Shown here: positions 55,043-63,902 of the stretch, in pieces
Layout of the letters: every line of letters starts with the position of its first letter
Numbering within the stretch: the stretch's first letter is position 1
Assembly: GCA_011524905.1 (NCBI GenBank)
Contig: WTJI01000022.1
Coordinates: forward strand, 36,047 to 100,046
Length of the DNA: 64,000 nt
DNA from: Flavobacteriales bacterium
GTDB lineage: Bacteria; Bacteroidota; Bacteroidia; Flavobacteriales; Flavobacteriaceae
Reading direction: 5' to 3'
The notes under the pieces: model-generated
Told to the model about the DNA's origin: nothing
The model's input: only the letters and a program-made list of their open reading frames with translations
Database searches by the model: none
Position numbers and translations under genes: made by a program

Positions 55043-56919
55043 ATGCACAGGATATCAGCGTTTCTTTTGGCGGTACAACTTTATTTGAAAATCTTTCTTT
55101 TCGAGTTGGCAAAGGAGACAGAGTGGGTCTGGTCGGCAAAAATGGTGCAGGCAAATCTACCCTTCTCAAGTTATTGGCACAAGAGCAGCAACCCAGCTCT
55201 GGCGCTTTTGCGCTAGAGAAAAGCTGTAGTATTGGTTATCTCCCACAGGATATCGATTTTGAAAAAGGACGAACAGTATTAGAAGAAAGCTCTCAAGCCT
55301 TTTCGGAAATCATGGACTTAGAAGTTAAGCAAAGCCAAGTCAACGAAGCATTACTTTCACGTACCGATTATGAAAGTGAGGCTTACACCGAATTGCTAAC
55401 CCGTCAAGCAGAGCTAAATGAGCGTTACGAATTGATAGGAGGCTATACTTATAAAGCTTCTGTGGAAAGGGTACTAAAAGGATTGGGGTTTACTGAAGCC
55501 GATTTTGATAAACAGACTACTACTTTTTCTGGTGGATGGCGGATGCGGATTGAATTGGCTAAGTTATTGCTTAAAGATCATGATATTCTTTTATTAGACG
55601 AACCCACCAATCATTTAGATATAGATGCAATAGTTTGGTTGGAAGATTTTTTGTCCAAATACAATGGTGCAGTGGTTTTGGTGTCTCACGACAAAGTTTT
55701 CTTAGATCAAGTCACCAACCGAACTATGGAAATTATACAACGGCAGTTGTACGATTTTAAGAAATCATATTCTGCTTATTTATTGGTGCGTACTGAGCTT
55801 AGAGAAAAACAAAAAGCTGCACAAAAAAATCAGGAGAAAAAAATACAGCAAACCGAACAATTAATCGAGCGTTTTAGAGCCAAGTCTTCGAAGGCAAGTA
55901 TGGCTCAATCTCTGATTAAAAAGCTGGATAAAATTGAAAGAATCGAGGTTGATCCTGAAGAAACCCAGTCGATGAAGTTGCATTTTCCAATATCAGTTCA
56001 ACCCGGTAAAATTGTTCTAGAAGCTCAAGGTATAGCCAAAGCTTATGAAGAAAAGCAAGTGCTCTATGCGGTAGACTTATCCATTGAAAGGGGGAGCAAA
56101 ATAGCCTTTGTTGGACAAAATGGACAAGGAAAAACGACATTAGCCAAAATCTTGGTTGGTGAATTAAAAAGCCAAGGCCAAGTCAAATTGGGGCACAATG
56201 TTCAGTTGGGTTATTTTGCACAAGACCAGTCTCAGCAGTTAGACGGTCAGTTGACCGTTTTAGAAACGGCACAGCAAGCTGCAACAGAAGAGAATAGAAA
56301 ATCCGTTCGCGATGTTTTGGGGGCTTTTTTATTTCGCGGGGAAGACGTCGATAAAAAAGTATCTGTTTTGTCTGGCGGTGAACGCAACAGATTGGCTTTG
56401 TGTAAGCTTTTGTTGCAACCTTTCAATGTATTGGTCATGGACGAACCCACCAATCATCTTGACTTGCAATCTAAATCCGTACTAAAAGAGGCACTGAAAA
56501 AATTTGAAGGGACTTTGATTTTGGTGTCTCATGATCGAGATTTTCTTCAGGATTTATGCAATCACGTCTTTGAATTTAAAAACCAAAGAGTTAAAGCATT
56601 TCTCGGGGGTATAGCTGATTATCTAGAGCAAAAGCAAATGGGATCCCTTCAAGAGCTTGAACAAAAACAAAAAGTAAAATCTGAGAAAAACCAGAATGTA
56701 AATGCATATCGTTTACAGAAAAAAAGAAAACAACATCAAAACAAGCTTAGCAGCATAGAGAAAAAAATTCAAGAATTGGAAGAATGGTTTAAGGAGACTG
56801 ATTTTGAGTTAGAGATCAATTACGAAGAAACCATTCAACAAAAAGATTTTTTTGACATTTATCAGGCTCGAAAGAAAGAGTTAGAATTGTTGTATGTCAA
56901 TTGGGAGGAACTTCAATAA
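55036..56919 (+). CDS. ABC-F family ATPase (ribosome-associated type)
   Basis: A 627-residue soluble protein with two ABC ATPase domains and no membrane helices. Walker A motifs are GKNGAGKST (near 34) and GQNGQGKTT (near 358); LSGGER-type signatures (FSGGWRMR, LSGGERNR) and LLDEPTNHLD / VMDEPTNHLD Walker B motifs follow. The charged inter-domain linker (about 250-310) and a C-terminal coiled coil (about 540-620) resemble the Uup/YdiF group. ABC-F proteins act on ribosomes in translation or resistance; the subtype cannot be fixed here. Confidence 0.93.
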   Translation: MLNAQDISVSFGGTTLFENLSFRVGKGDRVGLVGKNGAGKSTLLKLLAQEQQPSSGAFALEKSCSIGYLPQDIDFEKGRTVLEESSQAFSEIMDLEVKQSQVNEALLSRTDYESEAYTELLTRQAELNERYELIGGYTYKASVERVLKGLGFTEADFDKQTTTFSGGWRMRIELAKLLLKDHDILLLDEPTNHLDIDAIVWLEDFLSKYNGAVVLVSHDKVFLDQVTNRTMEIIQRQLYDFKKSYSAYLLVRTELREKQKAAQKNQEKKIQQTEQLIERFRAKSSKASMAQSLIKKLDKIERIEVDPEETQSMKLHFPISVQPGKIVLEAQGIAKAYEEKQVLYAVDLSIERGSKIAFVGQNGQGKTTLAKILVGELKSQGQVKLGHNVQLGYFAQDQSQQLDGQLTVLETAQQAATEENRKSVRDVLGAFLFRGEDVDKKVSVLSGGERNRLALCKLLLQPFNVLVMDEPTNHLDLQSKSVLKEALKKFEGTLILVSHDRDFLQDLCNHVFEFKNQRVKAFLGGIADYLEQKQMGSLQELEQKQKVKSEKNQNVNAYRLQKKRKQHQNKLSSIEKKIQELEEWFKETDFELEINYEETIQQKDFFDIYQARKKELELLYVNWEELQ

Positions 56920-56930
56920 TAATTAATCTA

Positions 56931-57113
56931 ATGTACGAACACCACTTTCAATGTCCCTACTGCTGGGAGGATATTTCAATGTTATTGGATCTCACGCTAG
57001 TTTCGGAAGAATACATCGAGGATTGCGAGGTCTGTTGCAATCCGATCCAAATTCATTACACGACAAGTCAGCAAGAGCTGCAAGGTTTTCAGGCAGATTC
57101 TATTGAACAATAA
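56931..57113 (+). CDS. CPXCG-motif cysteine-rich small protein
   Basis: A 60-residue protein with two CxxC pairs: CPYC near residue 8 and CEVCC near 35, typical of the small CPXCG family thought to bind zinc. Function is unknown. ATG 56931 begins 12 bases after the ABC-F stop and gives the usual family start (MYEHHFQCPYC). It is probably cotranscribed with the ABC-F gene and is convergent with the beta-helix lipoprotein. Confidence 0.85.
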   Translation: MYEHHFQCPYCWEDISMLLDLTLVSEEYIEDCEVCCNPIQIHYTTSQQELQGFQADSIEQ

Positions 57114-57129
57114 ATAAATTACTATTGAA

Positions 57130-58299
57130 TTAGTTGCTTATTTTTTGTTGAGTCAACGTCCAGTCAAAAGCCTGTTGGTTATTAATCTCAATATTTTCTG
57201 AAAAATTGATTTGACCTTTAGCTAGCTTGTTGCTGCTGATTTCATCCATGCTGTTTGAAATTTTACCATCCTTAGTAATCTGAAGTTGGTCAAGTGTAAC
57301 ATCATTTGAAGAAAGAATGATTTTAGAGACATCCATAAAATTGGCAGCTAAAATATTTTTGATACTTCCTTTTGCTTTTTCATCAATATTGAGGATTCTC
57401 TGGTCTTCAGTAGCTGAATGAACGGTGAGTTTTACGTCTGAAATCGAAAAGTTACCTTCAAACGATCCAGGTCCACCACTGATTTCAATACCACTATCAG
57501 ACTCTTGTCCCAGGATGACAAAAATGTTTTTAAGATTGCCTGTAAAGCCTTCATCTAGATCAATACCGTCATCACCACTGCTGTAAATAATCAAATTAGA
57601 TGCATTCACATTACCTCCAAAAAATTCAATACCATCATCTTGATTGGCATAAATCTCAATATGATCAATTTGTGTTTTGTTTCCAACACCACTTAGAGTC
57701 AGTCCATTGGATTCACTACCTGTACCCATGTAGCTGCCACCGAAACGGATAGAAACATATTTTAAGCTACCGGAATTGTCATCGGTTTGGTCTCCGCCAT
57801 AATAGCTGCTTGGGTCGCTAGGGTTTAAACCAACATAAAAGGTTTCATTTTCTCCATCTTCAAGTGAAATAGGTGCAGCACCAAGAATGATAATACCCCC
57901 CCATAACCCCTTGTTATTTTCACTAAGCATGGTTTGACTGGATTCTTGCACCGTGTTGATGTTATCATCAAGTGATGTAAATACAATTGGGTTTTGATAG
58001 GTGCCAACTGCGTTTATTTTCGAACCTCTAGATATAATAAGCATAGAAGCATTTGGATATTCTCCAGGATTAGCTTTTATCAAAGTACCAGGCTCTACTG
58101 TTAAAGTTGCACCATTAACCACCTGCACTTGACCATCTAGGATGTAAGTAAATTCTGATTTCCAAGTCGTATCTTTTGTTATTGTACCTTGTACCTTAAT
58201 TGTTGCTTTTTCGGCAGGAGAACAAGCTGAGATTATAATTGCTACAATAGCTAAAAGTATTTGCATATTTAGCCTTGAAAAAATGCCTTTTGCTTCCAT
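57130..58299 (-). CDS. Parallel beta-helix lipoprotein
   Basis: A 389-residue surface or periplasmic lipoprotein with a lipobox (IISAC, Cys near 26). The rest is rich in short repeated strands (ILDGQVQVVNGATLTVEPGTLIKA, IEIYANQDDGIEFFGGNVNASNLIIYSSGDDGIDLDEG, given here by position 50-280), as in right-handed parallel beta-helices. DDGIEFFGG and DDGIDLDEG repeats suggest Ca2+ binding. Similar proteins in Flavobacteriia accompany outer-membrane receptors; the role is unknown. The longer start is kept because it supplies basic residues before the hydrophobic core. Confidence 0.72.
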   Translation of the reverse strand: MEAKGIFSRLNMQILLAIVAIIISACSPAEKATIKVQGTITKDTTWKSEFTYILDGQVQVVNGATLTVEPGTLIKANPGEYPNASMLIISRGSKINAVGTYQNPIVFTSLDDNINTVQESSQTMLSENNKGLWGGIIILGAAPISLEDGENETFYVGLNPSDPSSYYGGDQTDDNSGSLKYVSIRFGGSYMGTGSESNGLTLSGVGNKTQIDHIEIYANQDDGIEFFGGNVNASNLIIYSSGDDGIDLDEGFTGNLKNIFVILGQESDSGIEISGGPGSFEGNFSISDVKLTVHSATEDQRILNIDEKAKGSIKNILAANFMDVSKIILSSNDVTLDQLQITKDGKISNSMDEISSNKLAKGQINFSENIEINNQQAFDWTLTQQKISN

Positions 58300-58321
58300 A
58301 AAATTTAGTCGTTTGAAGCCT

Positions 58322-58351
58322 TAAAGTTAAAGAAAGCAATTGTATTTCAAA
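58322..58351 (-). promoter_or_regulatory. Promoter of the beta-helix lipoprotein (TTTG-N18-TAACTTTA)
   Basis: On the minus strand TTTG (58351-58348) is followed after 18 bases by TAACTTTA (58329-58322), one mismatch from TAnnTTTG. The predicted start is about 16 bases before ATG 58299. Confidence 0.35.
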
Positions 58352-58489
58352 AAAAAATAATTCAATGCTGTAACATTTGTATTATTTTTATCTAATAGAT
58401 GCAAGACCCCCATTTACAATGCATTTAACAGCACTCAGATTGCTTATTGTTTTGTAGTTAGACTCTAGATCTAGACCAAATTACTTTTG

Positions 58490-58579
58490 ATGGAATACCT
58501 ACACAACGACAAATTTGATGCGTATCGTTTAGACGATGCACAACTTTATCTCAAATTTCAATACCAATTGGGCGATTAA
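58490..58579 (+). pseudogene. Possible C-terminal remnant of an outer-membrane barrel gene
   Basis: A 29-codon reading frame ends in DDAQLYLKFQYQLGD before TAA. The alternating pattern LYLKFQYQL with a near-terminal aromatic looks like the last strand of an outer-membrane beta-barrel. In-frame stops lie just upstream, so nothing longer remains. It overlaps the convergent trxB stop by 4 bases. It could be a chance ORF; no upstream fragment of the same gene was recognised between 58352 and 58489. Confidence 0.3.
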
Positions 58580-59511
58580 GCCAAGGATTGAAGATAACGT
58601 TCTGCGTCCAACGCAGCCATACAGCCAGTTCCTGCAGCTGTAATTGCCTGACGGTATTCCTTGTCTTGGACATCTCCAGAAGCAAATACACCAGGCAGAT
58701 TGGTGTGGGTACTTTTGCTTTTTGTGATTAAGTAGCCAGCCTCGTCCATTTCTAATTGTCCTTTAAATATATCAGTGTTGGGTTTATGACCAATGGCGAT
58801 AAAGAGACCAGTAATAGAAATTTCTTCTACTGTGTTGTTTTGATTATTTCGAATCCGTAACCCTTCGACTACCGCGTCCCCAAGAACTTCATCTACCTCT
58901 GAAAAATAGCGTAGATCAATATTTGGTGTATTGGTTACGCGATGTTGCATTGCTTTGGAAGCTCGCATTTCTCCTTTACGAACTAACATGGTCACCTTAT
59001 TGCAAATATTAGCCAAATAGGTAGCCTCTTCAGCAGCCGTATCACCCCCTCCAACGATAGCTACATCTTGACCTTTGTAGAAAAATCCATCGCATACAGC
59101 ACAGGCAGATACCCCACCGCCACGCAGCTTTTGTTCACTTGGAAGACCCAAATATTTGGCTGTAGCCCCCGTACTGATAATAATCGTTTCGGCTTCCACA
59201 GCATCACCGCCTTGAATGTAAAGAGTATGAATACCACCCTTTTCCTTAGCTAAATCAACTTTTTCGACATGGGCAATACGAACTTCAGTACCAAATCTTT
59301 CAGCTTGTTGTTGTAACTGAACCATCATACTAGGACCATCGACTCCTTCAGGATAACCTGGGAAATTATCAACTTCGGTAGTGGTTGTCAATTGACCGCC
59401 AGGCTCCATACCCGTATACACAACTGGTTTGAGGTCTGCCCGTGCGGCGTAGATAGCTGCTGTGTAGCCCGCTGGACCACTTCCTACGATAACTGTTTTT
59501 ATGCGCTCCAT
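58576..59511 (-). CDS. trxB: Thioredoxin-disulfide reductase
   Basis: A 311-residue flavoprotein that passes electrons from NADPH to thioredoxin. It has the FAD motif GSGPAGYTAAIYAAR (10-24), the redox-active CAVC (Cys137, Cys140), the NADPH motif VGGGDTAAEEA and the C-terminal FASGDVQDKEYRQAITAAGTG signature. ATG 59511 is chosen over ATG 59571 because a canonical promoter lies between them and the chosen start gives the standard N-terminus. It is monocistronic on the minus strand. Confidence 0.97.
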   Translation of the reverse strand: MERIKTVIVGSGPAGYTAAIYAARADLKPVVYTGMEPGGQLTTTTEVDNFPGYPEGVDGPSMMVQLQQQAERFGTEVRIAHVEKVDLAKEKGGIHTLYIQGGDAVEAETIIISTGATAKYLGLPSEQKLRGGGVSACAVCDGFFYKGQDVAIVGGGDTAAEEATYLANICNKVTMLVRKGEMRASKAMQHRVTNTPNIDLRYFSEVDEVLGDAVVEGLRIRNNQNNTVEEISITGLFIAIGHKPNTDIFKGQLEMDEAGYLITKSKSTHTNLPGVFASGDVQDKEYRQAITAAGTGCMAALDAERYLQSLA

Positions 59512-59529
59512 ATCAAAATTTATTTTAAA

Positions 59530-59558
59530 CAAATGTAATGGGTTTCCCTTAAGCTCAA
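59530..59558 (-). promoter_or_regulatory. Promoter of trxB (TTG-N18-TACATTTG)
   Basis: On the minus strand TTG (59558-59556) is followed after 18 bases by TACATTTG (59537-59530), an exact TAnnTTTG. Transcription would begin near 59523, 12 bases before ATG 59511. Confidence 0.6.
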
Positions 59559-59608
59559 TTCCTTTTTTCATAACAAATTCTGATAAGTGAATAGCACTTT
59601 CTTTTTGT

Positions 59609-59616
59609 TACATTTG
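59609..59616 (+). promoter_or_regulatory. -7 element of the lipoprotein gene at 59630 (TACATTTG)
   Basis: An exact TAnnTTTG match, the same octamer as in the divergent trxB promoter, lies 14 bases before ATG 59630. The predicted start near 59622 leaves a leader of about 8 bases. No -33 TTG is obvious. Confidence 0.4.
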
Positions 59617-59629
59617 GTATCTCAACAAT

Positions 59630-60364
59630 ATGTCTATGAGATTATATGGCTTCTTAATATTGTCATTTTTATTTCTTTCATGTCAAAATAAAGCACAAGA
59701 ATGGGTGGATGCCAGCGTGCATTTTTATGGCCAAGACCAATGGGATAGGGTAGACATTCGTTTTCGTTTTCGACAACACAACTATGCTTTAAACCGAAGC
59801 TTGAAGGGTGTTGTCTATACACGGAAAACCCTTTCTAAACCATATATTGTTGATTCTCTTTTTGATGATGGACGCTTGATTCGATACCAAGATAGTATAC
59901 CTCAAATTTTATCTGACAGCCTTCAAAAAATCTATGCTGCATCTGTAAATTCAGTCTTATATTTCTTTCAAATCCCTCGCGTCCTCAATGATCCAGCTGT
60001 CATCAAGAGAAAACTACCTGATACTCAAATCCAAGGGAATACCTATCACACCCTGGGTGTGACTTTTCAACAAGAAGGGGGTGGTAGTGACTATGAAGAT
60101 GAATTCCGATACTGGATTGATCCTAAGACTTTTGCAATTGACTACATGGCTTATCGCTATCTTACCGATGGAGGGGGTATTCGATTTCGGGTAGCGAAAA
60201 ACAGAAGGGATTATGATGGAGCTGTCTTCCAAGATTACAGTAATTTTAAACCCCCATCTGCTGCTATAAAATTAGATGAGTTGCCTCAATTATACGAGTC
60301 AGGAAAGCTTATCGAGATATCTCAAATTGAAAATTCTGCAATAACAATCATGAAAGGTCAATAA
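59630..60364 (+). CDS. Putative DUF6503-like lipoprotein
   Basis: A 244-residue lipoprotein (lipobox LFLSC, Cys near 18) followed by a beta-rich domain of the type FRFRQHNYALNRS...GVVYTRKT and EFRYWIDPKTFAIDYMAY. The domain order, with a late DPKTF segment, resembles DUF6503 of Flavobacteriia, a lipid- or ligand-binding-like fold of unknown role; the match is by eye. It is convergent with, and overlaps by 7 bases, a second lipoprotein of similar build. Confidence 0.6.
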   Translation: MSMRLYGFLILSFLFLSCQNKAQEWVDASVHFYGQDQWDRVDIRFRFRQHNYALNRSLKGVVYTRKTLSKPYIVDSLFDDGRLIRYQDSIPQILSDSLQKIYAASVNSVLYFFQIPRVLNDPAVIKRKLPDTQIQGNTYHTLGVTFQQEGGGSDYEDEFRYWIDPKTFAIDYMAYRYLTDGGGIRFRVAKNRRDYDGAVFQDYSNFKPPSAAIKLDELPQLYESGKLIEISQIENSAITIMKGQ

Positions 60365-61068
60365 CCAATCGAATTGATTATATAACTGTAGGATGTTCCT
60401 TTTCGAGTTGGTACAAAAAGAGAATCCGTGAAATAACTTGTTCTTTTTTTATGTAAGCTTAGACCTGTTTCGGTTTCTTGAATGTCATTGGTTATTAAGC
60501 TGTATTTATTATTGTGGAAGACACCTGTCGCCTTGAGTTTTTTGTTGGTTTTGTCAAAGAAAAATGACCAGCGATCATTGGTATTTGGATAATTTACTCG
60601 GACTTCTTCAACCTCCCAACCATTAAAAAGTGTGCGTGTTCCTTGATAAGTTTTATTGCCGCCGTCAACAAAAAATTTGAATGGTTGCCAAAAAACAAAT
60701 TGCGCCCCATTTAACCTGCGTTGTGCTTTTTCCAAAGCAATAGCATCAGAAATTAGACTATCGTTTTTTTGGAGAGTGACGATATCTAAGTCTCTTTTGG
60801 CTTCCCATCGAATACCCCCTTGGAACCATACCATCCGGGCACGATTCAGATTAAAATTAACATAGTGTTTTTCAATATTTTCACTTAAAGTATCTCCATC
60901 TTGTGACAAAGCCCAGATTTTTTTTTCGTAACTCACATTTTTAATTCTCTTGTGCAGTTCCCCCCCATGCGCATTTATGGCTGCTTGTTCAATTGTAGAA
61001 ATGACTTGAGACTGCTGACAACTTATGCATAAAAATAAAATACCAAAACAAAGACCCTTATTTTTCAT
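60358..61068 (-). CDS. DUF6503-like lipoprotein
   Basis: A 236-residue lipoprotein (lipobox LCISC, Cys near 17) with the AAINAHGG segment right after the anchor that marks DUF6503-like proteins, then beta-rich sequence (ARMVWFQGGIRWEAKRD, GWEVEEVRVNYPNTNDRWSFFFDKTNKKL, by position 75-185). Function is unknown. It faces the similar gene at 59630-60364, so the two look like distant paralogues in convergent orientation. Confidence 0.65.
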   Translation of the reverse strand: MKNKGLCFGILFLCISCQQSQVISTIEQAAINAHGGELHKRIKNVSYEKKIWALSQDGDTLSENIEKHYVNFNLNRARMVWFQGGIRWEAKRDLDIVTLQKNDSLISDAIALEKAQRRLNGAQFVFWQPFKFFVDGGNKTYQGTRTLFNGWEVEEVRVNYPNTNDRWSFFFDKTNKKLKATGVFHNNKYSLITNDIQETETGLSLHKKRTSYFTDSLFVPTRKGTSYSYIINSIGY

Positions 61069-61113
61069 CTGCTGAAGGTACTTTTTTTCTTTATCTTACC
61101 TAAAAAATAATCC

Positions 61114-61557
61114 ATGTATCGAATTCTTCTTTGTTCTTTTTCCTTTTTTTTGGTAAATCTAGTGATGGGTCAGCAGTTTACTAAAGACTCTCTGGCGGTT
61201 GTATCTGTATTAATGGCACAAGAAAAAGCTTGGAACAATTATGATATAGACACATTTATGGAGGGCTACTGGAAAAGCCCAGATCTTGTATTTTGTGGTG
61301 CTTCAGGGCCAGTATTCGGCTGGGAAGCAACCCGAAAACGCTATAAGAAGACTTACAACAGTCCAGAAAAGATGGGGCAGTTGCAGTTCAAAATTCTTCA
61401 TCTTCAAGCTTTTCAACCCAATGTGATTCAGCTTATCGGTCGTTTTGAGTTGGAACGAAAACCTGTCCCTGCTTCTGGGTTTTTTACTCTACTTTGGCAT
61501 CGTACCCCGACAGGTTGGAAAATTGTTAGTGATCATACTTCATCTGAGTCTTCCTAA
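61114..61557 (+). CDS. Exported SnoaL/NTF2-like (DUF4440) protein
   Basis: A 147-residue protein with a signal peptide (cleavage after VMGQ, near residue 20) and one cone-shaped NTF2-like domain: VLMAQEKAWNNYDIDTFMEGYW is the first helix and GFFTLLWHRTPTGWKIVSDHTS the last strands. DUF4440 members include ketosteroid-isomerase-like proteins, but most have no assigned substrate. Its last bases overlap the convergent M15 peptidase by 4. Confidence 0.8.
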   Translation: MYRILLCSFSFFLVNLVMGQQFTKDSLAVVSVLMAQEKAWNNYDIDTFMEGYWKSPDLVFCGASGPVFGWEATRKRYKKTYNSPEKMGQLQFKILHLQAFQPNVIQLIGRFELERKPVPASGFFTLLWHRTPTGWKIVSDHTSSESS

Positions 61558-62231
61558 AAATCAAAATAGGTTTCTGGAAAGGGTTCTTTTACGAGCGTAA
61601 AATGCCACCACTCTTTGCTGTAGGGGCGAAAGCCAGCTGCTTTCATTACCATTTGTAACAACTCGCGATTGGATTGTTGCTGCAAACTGATCTCCTTACT
61701 TTCTATCCAAGATCTAGTTCCAAAAAAATCCCAGGTGCCTCCCATGTCAACTTCTTTGCCCTTATTTTTTCCCGTTGTATAAACTAGTGTGATGTCAACC
61801 GTACTCCCCCTACTATGCCCCGATCTTCTGGCGATATAACCACGATCAAAGAGCTCTACTTTATTTATGTTTGGGTAGTAGGTTGCTTTTTGAAGCGTAT
61901 CGTTTATATCATTAGACCACGCAATAAAGTCGTTCACAGCTTTTTGTGGACGATAGCCATCGAAAAGTTTTATTCCTACACCATAAGATTCAAATTTTAA
62001 CTGTGCGTTTCGCAGCGCAGTCAATGTTGATTGTGTCAAAACCGCTTTAGGCTTTTGGTATCCATCTACAATGCGTCCCGTAAAATTTTCAGTTGTGCCA
62101 TATCGTAAATCGATGATGATTGATGGGATAGCGGACTGTACAGATGCAAATCCTTTGGGTATTTTTTGTCCCGTAATGGCATGCGATAATAAAAGTGCCA
62201 AAAAACAGCATATAAAAGAGTTCTGTCTCAT
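61554..62231 (-). CDS. M15 family D-alanyl-D-alanine dipeptidase-like protein
   Basis: A 225-residue exported zinc peptidase of the VanX/DdpX type. A signal peptide (to about residue 21) precedes IIDLRYGTTENFTG; SGHSRGSTVDITL carries Zn ligands His and Asp, and EWWHF carries the catalytic Glu and third Zn ligand His. VanX cleaves D-Ala-D-Ala, while exported relatives (DdpX) recycle peptidoglycan dipeptide. The start overlaps the FAD oxidase stop by four bases. Confidence 0.9.
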   Translation of the reverse strand: MRQNSFICCFLALLLSHAITGQKIPKGFASVQSAIPSIIIDLRYGTTENFTGRIVDGYQKPKAVLTQSTLTALRNAQLKFESYGVGIKLFDGYRPQKAVNDFIAWSNDINDTLQKATYYPNINKVELFDRGYIARRSGHSRGSTVDITLVYTTGKNKGKEVDMGGTWDFFGTRSWIESKEISLQQQSNRELLQMVMKAAGFRPYSKEWWHFTLVKEPFPETYFDF

Positions 62232-63619
62232 TCAAAAATTCTACCTGGATTCAATATACCTTTGGGATCAAACAGCTTTTTTAATGACCGCATGATCTCA
62301 ATTTCAACTCCGGTGCGACTCGTATACAAGTAAGCCTTTTTATGTAAACCAATACCATGTTCGGCAGAAACAGAACCATTGTTCGCTTTCAAGGGTGCAT
62401 AAACAATTTTATTAATGGCTTCCCGAGTTGTATCACTGTCATCGTCTTTACCGACCATAAAATGGATATTTCCATCAGCAACATGGCCAAAAGCAAAAGC
62501 ATGACTTACTGCGGGTAAGGCATCAAGCTGACGTTGGATATCTTCAACTAAAACACCAATTTTAGGGATTGGCAGGCTGATGTCAAAGTGCTGGTCAAAT
62601 TTTCCCTGCGAAGCAAGAATTGATACATCTTCTCTAATTTGCCATAGATGCTTAAGATCTCTGTCTGAATTGACTAAAACAGCATCCACAATCATTTCAT
62701 TTTCCATTGCTTTACCAATGAGATTTTCCAGTCGATCGTATTCTTTTGCACCATCCATCCCCAAAGATTCTACAAATACATAGTAGGGATAATCTGGAGG
62801 AAGTGGCGCTTGTTGTTGATTCAAAACACCTATCATCGTCTGATAGGTATTGCGCCACATCAATTCAAAGCCAGTTAAACTACCACTTAAATTTTTTTCC
62901 AAATATTTTAAAAGTTTCACAACTTGGGCATAATCATCAAGACCTACAAAGGCAGAGACTCGTGTTTTGGGGGCTTCCACCAGCCGAAGAATGACTTTTG
63001 TAACCACGCCCAGTGTACCTTCTGCTCCAATGAAGAGTTGTTTGAGGTCATAACCAGAGTTGTCTTTTAATACTTTTTTCATGGAGTGAACAATGCGTCC
63101 ATCAGGCAGCACTACTTCAAGACCTAAAACCATTTGTCGGGTCATTCCATATCTGAAGACCCGCAAACCACCAGCATTAGTAGCAATGGCTCCACCTATC
63201 TGTGCTGATCCTTTGGCTCCAAAATTTAGGGGAAGCAGTAAATCTTGTTCGGCAGCAGCATTGATTAAATTTTCAATTATGGCACCGCTTTGAGCTGTAA
63301 GTGTTCGACTGTCTGTATCCACCTCCTCGATAGCATTCATCCGATCCATGGCCATAACTAACTGATGGGGCTCTACTTCTGTACTACCAACCAAATTTGT
63401 TAGTCCCCCGTGAACCACCACCTCTTGATTATGATCCCAACAGTATTTAAGAATGGCTGACACTTCTTCTGTTGTTTCTGGTAAAATTACTGCTGGAACA
63501 TCTAATGATTCATCCATTTTCCATACGTGGTAGGTTCTTTGTTCGAGCTCTTTTCCACTTAGGATTTGATGTGGTTGAACAAGGGTTGAAAGCGCTTGAT
63601 GCAGGGAGTTGGTTGCCAT
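62228..63619 (-). CDS. FAD-linked oxidase (D-lactate/glycolate/2-hydroxyglutarate dehydrogenase type)
   Basis: A 463-residue flavoenzyme of the GlcD/DLD family. The N-terminal PP-loop FAD domain has VVHGGLTNLVGSTEV and GAKGSAQIGGAIATNAGG (about 68-155); the C-terminal FAD-oxidase domain has the substrate/metal motif GHVADGNIHFMV and the EHGIGLHKKAYL segment. It oxidises a D-2-hydroxy acid and passes electrons to quinone or another carrier. D-lactate is a good guess, not shown. It is the first gene of a two-gene unit with the M15 peptidase. Confidence 0.9.
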   Translation of the reverse strand: MATNSLHQALSTLVQPHQILSGKELEQRTYHVWKMDESLDVPAVILPETTEEVSAILKYCWDHNQEVVVHGGLTNLVGSTEVEPHQLVMAMDRMNAIEEVDTDSRTLTAQSGAIIENLINAAAEQDLLLPLNFGAKGSAQIGGAIATNAGGLRVFRYGMTRQMVLGLEVVLPDGRIVHSMKKVLKDNSGYDLKQLFIGAEGTLGVVTKVILRLVEAPKTRVSAFVGLDDYAQVVKLLKYLEKNLSGSLTGFELMWRNTYQTMIGVLNQQQAPLPPDYPYYVFVESLGMDGAKEYDRLENLIGKAMENEMIVDAVLVNSDRDLKHLWQIREDVSILASQGKFDQHFDISLPIPKIGVLVEDIQRQLDALPAVSHAFAFGHVADGNIHFMVGKDDDSDTTREAINKIVYAPLKANNGSVSAEHGIGLHKKAYLYTSRTGVEIEIMRSLKKLFDPKGILNPGRIFE

Positions 63620-63677
63620 CGATTGAATAATAAATTATTTGTTTTTTGTATTTTTAAAGATACATAAGCATTTAAAG

Positions 63678-63872
63678 ATGAAAAACCCCAAGTCTTAACT
63701 TTTTGTTATTGTTGTCTTTTTTGGTTTGTTTTTCGGTGTCACAGTTTCTCATTCCTTTACTTCTTCAACTTGCTCCGATAAAAATATCACGCCTATAGTG
63801 GAAGAAACTATTATGGATTTCGTGTATGACTTTTACCACAGAGGTATTCGTATGAGAATTGTCGGCATTTGA
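63678..63872 (+). pseudogene. Small secreted-protein gene with a stop at codon 7
   Basis: An ATG frame reads MKNPKS, then TAA at 63696-63698, then continues for 57 more codons to TGA. The part after the stop is a hydrophobic stretch (LFVIVVFFGLFFGVTV) and a polar tail (TCSDKNITPIVEE). If the TAA were Lys, Gln or Glu, the whole would be a typical 64-residue exported peptide with a signal sequence. No good alternative start lies beyond the stop. The rest of the gap from 63620 shows nothing else. Confidence 0.45.
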
Positions 63873-63902
63873 TATAACTCAATATCGATCAGTTTTCATG
63901 AG

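Noticed and set aside
61554..63619. A vancomycin-resistance-like (VanX plus D-lactate) locus
   Set aside because: There is no VanA-type ligase or VanH, the oxidase would consume rather than make D-lactate, the peptidase has a signal peptide, and Gram-negative cells are already shielded from the drug.
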